33,049 nt of DNA from positions 1 through 33,049 of the forward strand of contig JADFOW010000008.1 of NCBI GenBank assembly GCA_022562615.1. The letters are read 5' to 3'. The notes under the pieces were generated by a model. It made no database searches, was not told the DNA's origin, and worked only from the letters and a program-made list of their open reading frames with translations. Numbering within the stretch: the stretch's first letter is position 1; each line of letters opens with the position of its first letter. Source of the stretch: Nitrososphaerota archaeon (GTDB taxonomy: Archaea > Thermoproteota > Nitrososphaeria > Nitrososphaerales > Nitrosopumilaceae). The translations under genes and the position numbers were made by a program. Shown one piece after another: positions 7,103-13,251 of the stretch.

Positions 7103-7693
7103 ATGGTAGAACTAGAAAAATTGATTAATCATACTATTGAGAATATAACAATCTTGATTTTAGATTTTTTATACATAGCAGCAAATCTAAAAACTGTTCC
7201 AAGACAAGGCTGGATTGACAAACTTTCAATAAAGTATCCAGAATCAGTTGCAGATCACACTTACTCTATGGCAATTATTGGTATGGTTTTATCTGATTCT
7301 CAAAAACACAACACTGAAAAGATTTTAAAAATGATTCTTTTACATGATTTGGCAGAATCTGTCACTGGAGATTTTACACCTGAACAAAAATCTAAACAAG
7401 AAAAAAAACTTTTAGAAGATAAGACTATTAAAAATATTTTAACACATTTACCAGAAAATCTTCAAAAACAATATCTTCGTCTTTGGAATGATTATCAGAC
7501 CAATGACTCAGACGAGGCAAAATTTGTTCATCAAATTGATAAATTAGAAATGGCAATACAAGCAAAAATTTATTCGAAACAAAAAAATTCAGTCAAAAAT
7601 TTATTATCTTTTTTTGATTCTGCCAAAAAAGAGATTAGTGATCCAAATCTTTTAAAATTGTTTGAACAATTATATGATAAATACGATAAATAA
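7103..7693 (+). CDS. HD-domain phosphohydrolase, HDDC2/YfbR-like
   Basis: A 196-residue HD-superfamily protein. The N-terminal block LDFLYIAANLKTVPRQGW matches the 'L..LKrvpRtGW' start of HDDC2/YfbR-type 5'-deoxynucleotidases. Metal ligands are visible as His52 (ESVADHTYSMA), His81-Asp82 (ILLHDLAES, with Glu85) and Asp146 (HQIDKLEMAIQ). Family members remove the 5' phosphate from deoxynucleoside monophosphates or related nucleotides. It is followed after 10 bases by a small helical protein in the same direction, likely co-transcribed. Confidence 0.88.
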   Translation: MVELEKLINHTIENITILILDFLYIAANLKTVPRQGWIDKLSIKYPESVADHTYSMAIIGMVLSDSQKHNTEKILKMILLHDLAESVTGDFTPEQKSKQEKKLLEDKTIKNILTHLPENLQKQYLRLWNDYQTNDSDEAKFVHQIDKLEMAIQAKIYSKQKNSVKNLLSFFDSAKKEISDPNLLKLFEQLYDKYDK

Positions 7694-7703
7694 GATAGCC
7701 AAC

Positions 7704-7937
7704 ATGTCGGAAACTTCCAAAAATGAATTAATCGAAGCTCAAAAACAAGTTATTGGAATACTATTTGAAGTAATTAAAAGATTGCAAGCAAATAATGACT
7801 TGGATGAGGAGTATTTCCAAATAGTCTCTAATGATAAAAAAACAAAACAAAATGAGGAAAGACTTGAAAATATTCTAAAAGAAAAGAATGAGAATGCTAA
7901 AATTGTTGGAAGGTTATTGAAAAAATTTGATGATTAA
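7704..7937 (+). CDS. Small helical protein, unknown function
   Basis: I start this gene at the internal ATG (MSETSKNELIEAQ), 10 bases after the HD-gene stop, because the track start at 7662 would overlap the end of the HD gene by 32 bases. The 77-residue product is almost wholly helical and charged (IGILFEVIKRLQANNDL and RLENILKEKNENAKIVGRLLKK), consistent with a small helical bundle or coiled coil. No motif identified. It ends two bases before the stop of the convergent downstream gene. Confidence 0.5.
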   Translation: MSETSKNELIEAQKQVIGILFEVIKRLQANNDLDEEYFQIVSNDKKTKQNEERLENILKEKNENAKIVGRLLKKFDD

Positions 7938-7939
7938 CC

Positions 7940-8233
7940 TCAGCAATCACAATCATCATCAGAAATAATTTTCAGTTTTAGTGTTTGTTGGGATTTATTT
8001 TGAATATAATGAGCCAAGTTTGTAACTCTAATTTTAGTGGCTTTATTTTTCCAACTCCCTTCATTTTCAAACCACGACTCAATATCATCTAAATCATATC
8101 TTTCACCATCTTTAATGATCGTGTTAAAAATTGTTTTGATCTCCTCAATTTCAGATTCCTTCAAATTATTTTTATCTTCTACAATTGTAGTTATTTCATT
8201 TAATTTTATTATGACGTTGTTTGTTAAGGGCAT
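7940..8233 (-). CDS. Small acidic protein ending in a Cys/Asp tail, unknown function
   Basis: A 97-residue acidic protein I do not recognise. It is mainly helical (KESEIEEIKTIFNTIIKDG), with a conserved-looking WFENEGSWKNKATKIRVTNLAHYI block and an unusual C-terminus SDDDCDC that could bind a metal ion. No membrane segment. It is transcribed away from an AT-rich gap. Confidence 0.55.
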   Translation of the reverse strand: MPLTNNVIIKLNEITTIVEDKNNLKESEIEEIKTIFNTIIKDGERYDLDDIESWFENEGSWKNKATKIRVTNLAHYIQNKSQQTLKLKIISDDDCDC

Positions 8234-8551
8234 TTTTTTCTCACGTCTAAAGGAAACTGTGATTTATCTAAACTTATTCATTACAATGACAAAATGTGTT
8301 CTAAAAATCAAATTGTAGATATTTTTCATGGCACTTGCTTGAAACACCAGTTTAAAAAATAAAAAAATAATAATTTAGAATACATATAATCAAAGAAAGA
8401 TTATTCAGAATCCAATTTTTCAAGCTCAAGATAAAAGGACTATTAAGTATAAATTGGAACAAAAATTGTCTATCTAGTTTTTGACTAAAAATTTTGTAAT
8501 GTTTTTTTATTGGTAGCCCCTATCAAAATTTTTAATGAAACATAGTGATCC
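8234..8551. other. AT-rich intergenic gap with no recognisable gene
   Basis: About 320 bases, very AT-rich, with only tiny frames. One minus-strand fragment reads FYLELEKLDSE between two stops and has no start codon, so it may be a gene scar or chance. I see no tRNA, repeat or structured RNA here; the promoter of the next gene lies at its right edge. Confidence 0.4.
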
Positions 8552-8560
8552 TTTTTATAT
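8552..8560 (+). promoter_or_regulatory. TATA box for the 8582 gene (leaderless)
   Basis: TTTTTATAT is centred 26 bases before the ATG at 8582, the spacing expected when transcription starts at the A of the start codon. It supports the start chosen for the next gene over an out-of-frame ATG at 8574. Confidence 0.5.
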
Positions 8561-8581
8561 TATTTTAAATTTCATGGTTTT

Positions 8582-8929
8582 ATGCAATATTTTCAAGCTT
8601 TGAAACTTGGACAAAAAAGAGTTGCAGATTCAAGAGAATATCTAAACAAAATTACTGATGGAAAGGCTATGCCTGCACTAGCCTTAAGAGATAACAAAAC
8701 TAATGTCTGGGAGCCTGTAGGGGAGGAAAATTTATACGCGTTTGTTGATGAATCTGCTGGATTTGTTTTGACTGATAAAAGTGGGTACATTCTAGCTTTA
8801 GTTGATAAAAATGGCATCTCAAAATCAATTGTACAGGGAATTACCAAAGAACAAAAAGAAAACTTGGAATTGATGTTCCAATCCGATAATATTGTAGAAT
8901 ATAAGGGCAAAGTAATTCTGCCTGTATAG
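8582..8929 (+). CDS. 115-residue protein of unknown function
   Basis: A soluble protein with a helical N-terminus (ALKLGQKRVADSREYLNK) and a beta-rich middle (AFVDESAGFVLTDKSGYILALVDKNG) with the feel of a small PAS/GAF-like or roadblock-like sheet, then a helix and a final strand (VEYKGKVILPV). I cannot assign a family. A TATA-like TTTTTATAT about 26 bases upstream supports this ATG as a leaderless start. The next gene follows 70 bases later in the same direction. Confidence 0.55.
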   Translation: MQYFQALKLGQKRVADSREYLNKITDGKAMPALALRDNKTNVWEPVGEENLYAFVDESAGFVLTDKSGYILALVDKNGISKSIVQGITKEQKENLELMFQSDNIVEYKGKVILPV

Positions 8930-8999
8930 ATTAATTAACAAATTTTGTGTTTAAATTTATCCCCAAACCTTTTTGAGGGAAAGTCTATGAAGTTACTTG

Positions 9000-10223
9000 A
9001 TGAAAAAATATTGTCAAGAAGTTGAGGTTAGTGGCCATTTAATTGACTCTATGATTTTGACAAAAATATTTGATAAAATTATGAACCGTGGAGGAGAATT
9101 TGAGATTTTAGAATTAACTGTAGGTAAAAAGAAAAAAGATTCTAGTTTTGCCAAACTTCTAGTTACTGGAAAAAATGAAAAGCATCTTAAAGAAATTACA
9201 GACGATATTCATAGAGATGGAGCTATACCTCACAATGAAAAACAAGTCAAATTAAAAAAAGCATCAAAAGATATGGTATTGCCTGATAATTTTTACAGTA
9301 CAACAAATAATGATACCTCAATATTTCATAACAACTTATGGATTCAAGTTGAGAATCAGATGATGGACAAGTGTATTGTTGTAAAAAAGAATAGGGCATT
9401 TTGTGTTCCTATCAGAGAGGTAAAAAAAGGCAATCTTGTAGTGATACATGAAATAGGTGTCAAAGTAACACCACCTCAAAGACCAAGAGACACGGCGAAC
9501 ATCTTTGCATTTATGGGAAGCAGTAGTTCTAGCGAAAGACCGACGCAGCATATAGCAAAAAAAGTTGCAGAAGATATAGTTCAAGCAAAGAAAAAAGGTG
9601 GAAAAATTATCCTTGTGGGGGGTCCTGCAATTGTTCACACTGGAGCCGCAAATTCAATGGCAGAATTAATCAGAGGCGGGTATATTTCCGGAGTACTAGC
9701 AGGTAATGCCTTAGCAGTTCATGATATTGAATATGCTACCTTAGGTACGTCGTTAGGGATGTATGTTCATGATGCAACGTTGGCCAAAAGAGGGTATAGA
9801 AACCATATGGACGCTATTAATGCTGTCTTCAAGGCGGGTTCGATTCCTAAAATGGTTCAACAAAAAAAACTCAGAAGTGGTATTTTTTACGAGTGTGTGA
9901 AAAATAAAGTTCCCTTTGTTTTGGCAAGTTCCATTAGAGATGATGGGCCTTTGCCGGATGTAATTACAGATGTTGGCGAAGCTCAAAGAGAGTACAAAAA
10001 AATTCTAAAAGATGCAACTATAGTTATAATGATTTCAACCATGCTTCACTCTATTGCAACAGGAAACATGCTTCCCTCTAATGTCAAAGTAATCGTTATT
10101 GACATTAGCCAACCCACAGTGACAAAATTGATGGATAGAGGAACATGGCAAGCTTTGGGTATAGTGACGGATGTAGGTGCCTTCCTACCCTTAGTATGCC
10201 AAGAGATCAAGAAATTAAAATAA
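9000..10223 (+). CDS. Archaeal LOR/SDH-domain ornithine cyclodeaminase (TIGR00300-like)
   Basis: A 407-residue protein of the archaeal family defined by a LOR/SDH-type N-terminal domain (about residues 1-100, QEVEVSGHLIDSMILTKIFD and GGEFEILELTVG) and a Rossmann-type C-terminal domain (GGKIILVGGPAIVHTGA near residue 200, NALAVHDIEYATLGTSLG, and the late GTWQALGIVTDVGAFLP). Family members characterised in methanogens convert ornithine to proline plus ammonia with bound NAD. That makes it a proline-synthesis candidate, since thaumarchaea often lack the standard route. I use the ATG at 9000 and not the TTG one codon earlier. An out-of-frame ATG at 8987 leads only to a 12-codon frame. The function assignment is by family resemblance. 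Confidence 0.8.
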   Translation: MKKYCQEVEVSGHLIDSMILTKIFDKIMNRGGEFEILELTVGKKKKDSSFAKLLVTGKNEKHLKEITDDIHRDGAIPHNEKQVKLKKASKDMVLPDNFYSTTNNDTSIFHNNLWIQVENQMMDKCIVVKKNRAFCVPIREVKKGNLVVIHEIGVKVTPPQRPRDTANIFAFMGSSSSSERPTQHIAKKVAEDIVQAKKKGGKIILVGGPAIVHTGAANSMAELIRGGYISGVLAGNALAVHDIEYATLGTSLGMYVHDATLAKRGYRNHMDAINAVFKAGSIPKMVQQKKLRSGIFYECVKNKVPFVLASSIRDDGPLPDVITDVGEAQREYKKILKDATIVIMISTMLHSIATGNMLPSNVKVIVIDISQPTVTKLMDRGTWQALGIVTDVGAFLPLVCQEIKKLK

Positions 10224-10964
10224 TTAGCCTATTGTTTGTAATCTAGGATGTAATACCTGATACCCATTTTCATTGAATCGTATTGGATATGTTTGTTCGC
10301 TGTGTTTTGTTCCTCTCATTTTAATGACTTGGATGGATCTTTCCATAGTATTGGTTCTTTGAACATGATTTAAAATCACTATTCCTGATGCAGCGTACCA
10401 TTCTGGAGGTGTTCTAGAATCTAAAGTCTCTGAGATAAAAATCGAGGTACATTTTTTTTCATCTAAAGCATGAATCATCTTTTGAATACCTTGGCGGGTA
10501 TTGAATTGATTAGCATATTGCATGCTTAAAACAGAAAGTGAATCTACAACAAGACGTTTTGCGTGAATTTTTTTTATGCCTCGCAAAATCAATTGAGTTA
10601 GATGTGTAAAAGGAAAAGGCTCTGAATTATACAAAAGACCTCCGGAATCAGATACATCATCGTTCATTTTGAATGGTCTAGCATCAATAATCATAATTTT
10701 TTCTTTCTCAATTAATTTTTCAATATCCCACCCGTAACCTCTAAAATCACTGATTAATTCTTGTGGACTTTGTGTTAGGGTTACAAATAATCCCGGCTCT
10801 TCAAAGTCAGATGCACCATTATAAAGAAATTGCATCCCAAATGTGGATTTTCCACTTCCAGACTCTCCTGATAAGACGATTGTTTTTCCTTCTTTCAACC
10901 CTCCATCCACAATCAAATCAAATCCAGGAATTCCTGTTCGTATCTTTAATTCTGAATTATTCAC
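10224..10964 (-). CDS. KaiC-like RecA-fold ATPase with altered catalytic Glu pair
   Basis: A single KaiC/RadA-like P-loop domain (246 residues from the GTG). Seen: KIRTGIPGFDLIVDGGLKEG (family opening), Walker A GESGSGKST (residues 33-41), Walker B RLVVDSLSVL, and a C-terminal strand region (GIVILNHVQR...IKMRGTKHSEQTYPIRF). In KaiC the strand after Walker A ends in two catalytic Glu; here the place reads FVTLTQSPQEL, with Thr-Gln, so hydrolysis may be impaired and the protein may act as an ATP-binding switch, as ArlH does in archaella. I choose the GTG at 10964, not the track ATG at 11021, because a TATA box lies 25 bases upstream of it and the extra 19 residues have no match to the family. 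It is 82 bases from the TrmB regulator start direction and flanks the pilus locus. Confidence 0.82.
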   Translation of the reverse strand: MNNSELKIRTGIPGFDLIVDGGLKEGKTIVLSGESGSGKSTFGMQFLYNGASDFEEPGLFVTLTQSPQELISDFRGYGWDIEKLIEKEKIMIIDARPFKMNDDVSDSGGLLYNSEPFPFTHLTQLILRGIKKIHAKRLVVDSLSVLSMQYANQFNTRQGIQKMIHALDEKKCTSIFISETLDSRTPPEWYAASGIVILNHVQRTNTMERSIQVIKMRGTKHSEQTYPIRFNENGYQVLHPRLQTIG

Positions 10965-10984
10965 AATAAAAAGCAGATAATTTT

Positions 10985-10993
10985 CTATATAAA
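10985..10993 (-). promoter_or_regulatory. TATA box of the KaiC-like gene
   Basis: On the minus strand the sequence reads TTTATATAG, centred 25 bases before the GTG at 10964. That spacing marks a leaderless transcript and places the transcription start at the GTG, downstream of the ATG used in the ORF track. Confidence 0.65.
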
Positions 10994-11044
10994 GAGGTGT
11001 GAGTTTATCTGATATACACATACAGGAATGTTACTAAATTATAA

Positions 11045-11899
11045 CTAAAGTGGAATTGATTTTGACTTTGACCACAATAAATCAAATAATAATTTCTTGG
11101 AATAAATCATTGCACTTGAATTTGTCCACATTGCAGTAATGTTTTCTTTTCCAGATTCAGAATTTTTCATAAAGAATAAAATCTCTTCGTTGTCTTTTAT
11201 TACAAAACAAATATCACCATTTGTATTTGCAGGAATTTTTTTGACCTTAGTTCTATCTATATCATCAAAGACATAAAGTGTTCTTGTTGAGGAATTTGTT
11301 AGAATCTTTAATTCAAGGTCCGATTTGTCTAGGGGTTCTAGAAAGTTTGCATGATAAAACTTGAGGAAGTCTTTTTCATTTCCAATTAGCTGGAATTCAT
11401 TTTTGGTGTTTATTATCATGTCATTGATTTTACCATAAATTTGATTCTCACCTTGCAACATTTGAAATTTATCCTCTTTTGCCACATCAGGTTCATTGTG
11501 ATAATTTGGAATTGAATTCCAAAGTTTAGTTAACTCTTCTTCTTGTTTTTCTAATTTTTTAATTCGTTCTTTTTCCGTATTAACCATTGATTTTATCGCT
11601 TTGGATAATGGTAAAGCTGAAAATTTAATTGGGTGCTGAAACGTGGCAGATGCAATACCCTTGTTTTGAAGAGTTGTGAGAAGATGATAAGTTTCAGTTC
11701 TTGGTAGTTTTAATGCTCTACAAACCTCAGGTGCAGTCTTGGAACCATATTTTCCTAAAAATATGTATACCTTACATTGATTTGCGGTCAAACCAAATTT
11801 TGAAAATTGCTCTTGCAATTGATCAATGGATTGCTTATGTTCATAGGTTCGTGAATCCGGATCATTTTCAAATATTGTTGTTTGATTAGTCTCAGCCAA
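11045..11899 (-). CDS. TrmB-family transcriptional regulator with C-terminal effector-like domain
   Basis: A 284-residue TrmB-type regulator. Residues about 33-97 form the winged helix (FGLTANQCKVYIFLGKYG, then LKLPRTETYHLLTTLQNKG and the wing FQHPIKFSALP). Residues 100-130 are a dimerisation coiled coil. The rest (about 140-284, with QLIGNEKDFLKFYHANFLEPL and ILFFMKNSESG) resembles the phospholipase-D-like middle domain often attached to TrmB-like HTHs. The start is a TTG, supported by a GGAG ribosome-binding site eight bases ahead. It lies on the left flank of the pilus locus; a shorter paralogue lies on the right flank. A role in controlling the pilus operons is inferred from position. Confidence 0.82.
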   Translation of the reverse strand: MAETNQTTIFENDPDSRTYEHKQSIDQLQEQFSKFGLTANQCKVYIFLGKYGSKTAPEVCRALKLPRTETYHLLTTLQNKGIASATFQHPIKFSALPLSKAIKSMVNTEKERIKKLEKQEEELTKLWNSIPNYHNEPDVAKEDKFQMLQGENQIYGKINDMIINTKNEFQLIGNEKDFLKFYHANFLEPLDKSDLELKILTNSSTRTLYVFDDIDRTKVKKIPANTNGDICFVIKDNEEILFFMKNSESGKENITAMWTNSSAMIYSKKLLFDLLWSKSKSIPL

Positions 11900-11907
11900 T
11901 TTTTTTA

Positions 11908-11911
11908 CTCC
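11908..11911 (-). promoter_or_regulatory. Shine-Dalgarno GGAG deciding the TTG start of the TrmB gene
   Basis: On the minus strand GGAG is followed by eight bases (mostly A) and then TTG. There is no ATG or GTG in frame between the upstream stop and this TTG, so the ribosome-binding site fixes the start and shows that this mRNA has a leader. Confidence 0.55.
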
Positions 11912-11929
11912 TAGGGCAGTCCAACAAAA

Positions 11930-12010
11930 TTGGTTGTTTTAGACGGATCAGGTCAATTAGCTTTGATTGTTCTGATCGCATTGTTAATCTTTGTTTTAAA
12001 ATTGAGTTAA
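11930..12010 (+). CDS. Possible 26-residue membrane peptide
   Basis: A short TTG-to-TAA frame encodes a peptide with a polar start (VVLDGSGQ) and a single strongly hydrophobic segment (LALIVLIALLIFVLKLS) that would span a membrane. It lies divergently upstream of the TrmB gene in an otherwise empty gap. No ribosome-binding site or TATA box stands out. The hydrophobic run could be chance in AT-rich DNA, so this is offered only as a candidate. Confidence 0.22.
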   Translation: MVVLDGSGQLALIVLIALLIFVLKLS

Positions 12011-12070
12011 ATTTTAAGCCTAGAATAATCAAATTAGAAATGGTTATGCTCTTTTTTGTAATTTTTTGCA

Positions 12071-12625
12071 TTATTCACACCCCACAGTTAAGATCGATTT
12101 GAAGGAAAATTTTTCGTGTTTTAATTGGGTTTTAATGAAGGCTAACTCATATGGCCCCTCATGCTGCTCATAACCTATGCCCGCCAATTCCTTTTTAATT
12201 CCTGATTTCATTAATTGTTCAAGACTGTCCCTTGTTTTCTTTAATCTTTCAGATTCGACCTTCATCTCCTCTAATGATTTAAAATACAGTTCCAGTTCAC
12301 CACGAGTTCCTACTCCGTTGTAAAGATGTAAATTTTCATAATCTATCCAGTTTTCTAATTGTCCTTTTTTTGATTTTTTCTTTTTATTTGTAGTTTTTTT
12401 GTTTTTAGAATTTTTATTTTCTGTTTTTTTATCTTTAGAATTTTCTGGATTTAATTTATTTTTTAAATCAGATAGTTCCTCAGAATTATTTTTTTCACCT
12501 TCTCGTATTTTGTCTCCTATTAATTTTGATTGTAGGTCAATTTTGTTGGTTAGTTCCTTAGCTTGCTTATCAATTGATTCTTGTAATTCTTGAATTGAAT
12601 TAAAACGAAAAATTTTTTGATACAA
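12071..12625 (-). CDS. Coiled-coil protein with Lys-rich linker, last gene of the leftward pilus operon
   Basis: A 184-residue protein of unknown family. Residues 10-55 form a coiled coil (IQELQESIDKQAKELTNKID), residues about 58-88 are a very Lys/Asn/Ser-rich low-complexity linker (KNKKTTNKKKKSKK), and residues about 90-184 form a folded-looking domain (LENWIDYENLHLYNGVGTRGELELYFKSL, then a second helix and a beta C-terminus). It seems to start at a TTG two bases after the stop of the 186-residue gene, so the pair is tightly coupled. No signal peptide, hence probably cytoplasmic; an accessory role in the pilus system is inferred from operon position only. Confidence 0.6.
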   Translation of the reverse strand: MYQKIFRFNSIQELQESIDKQAKELTNKIDLQSKLIGDKIREGEKNNSEELSDLKNKLNPENSKDKKTENKNSKNKKTTNKKKKSKKGQLENWIDYENLHLYNGVGTRGELELYFKSLEEMKVESERLKKTRDSLEQLMKSGIKKELAGIGYEQHEGPYELAFIKTQLKHEKFSFKSILTVGCE

Positions 12626-12627
12626 AT

Positions 12628-13188
12628 CTATGAAGTCTCTTTTGTCTTTGGAGTTTCTAAAGCATTTTGTTTTTCCATGTTTTGATTTAAATTATTTGAA
12701 GAGTCTTGGTTAGAAGAATCAAGTGAAAGTTCTGATTTCGTACTTTCTGAATTTATTTTTTCGATTTTTTCTAATTTTTTAGTTACAGCCTTTAAGAATG
12801 TTATATTTTGATTTTGAATAACCTTTTCTTTTTTACATAATTCAATTATTGGCATAATTGAATTTTTTAGAATTTTAGATATTTGCTTAGTTGAAAATTC
12901 ATCTAATCTTTTTTGCTCAATTTTTCCGTTGGCTCTTTTAATTACAATGTCCAACGAAGGTGTTAAAGTGATTTTTGCATCATCTTGTTCGTTGAATATG
13001 TTCACTGGTAAATCTACTGAAAATCCTAGAAATTCGGTGATTACCTTCAAAGAATTGTACAGTTCGTCAATTACATTTCCCTTTTCACTTTCTAACTCGT
13101 AAATTTGTACAGATTCGTCCACCAGTAAATCGGTGGTTTTTAACACCTCATCAAATTCCTTAATATCAACCTCAGGGCTGGGTTCCAT
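12628..13188 (-). CDS. Cytoplasmic protein with disordered Ser/Asn/Gln tail, leftward pilus operon
   Basis: A 186-residue protein I cannot place in a family. The first about 135 residues look folded, with helices (EFDEVLKTTDLLVDESVQIYELE, VIDELYNSLKVITEFLG) and two strands (KITLTPSLDIVIKRANGK). The last about 45 residues are polar and low-complexity (SLDSSNQDSSNNLNQNMEKQ), likely disordered. There is no membrane segment. It lies 63 bases after the LamG pilin gene and two bases before the coiled-coil gene, all reading left, so the three are likely one transcript. Confidence 0.6.
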   Translation of the reverse strand: MEPSPEVDIKEFDEVLKTTDLLVDESVQIYELESEKGNVIDELYNSLKVITEFLGFSVDLPVNIFNEQDDAKITLTPSLDIVIKRANGKIEQKRLDEFSTKQISKILKNSIMPIIELCKKEKVIQNQNITFLKAVTKKLEKIEKINSESTKSELSLDSSNQDSSNNLNQNMEKQNALETPKTKETS

Positions 13189-13251
13189 TGCAATAAAAAA
13201 TCATTATTTGATAATGAGGATGGGTGTGTAAGTTTATGTTACAAACATCTC

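Noticed and set aside
8037-8318. 93-residue plus-strand ORF running into the AT-rich gap
   Set aside because: It mainly mirrors the 97-residue minus-strand gene, and its extra tail has no protein-like composition.
10965-11021. N-terminal 19-codon extension of the KaiC-like ORF
   Set aside because: It contains the TATA box of the gene, which places transcription start at the downstream GTG.
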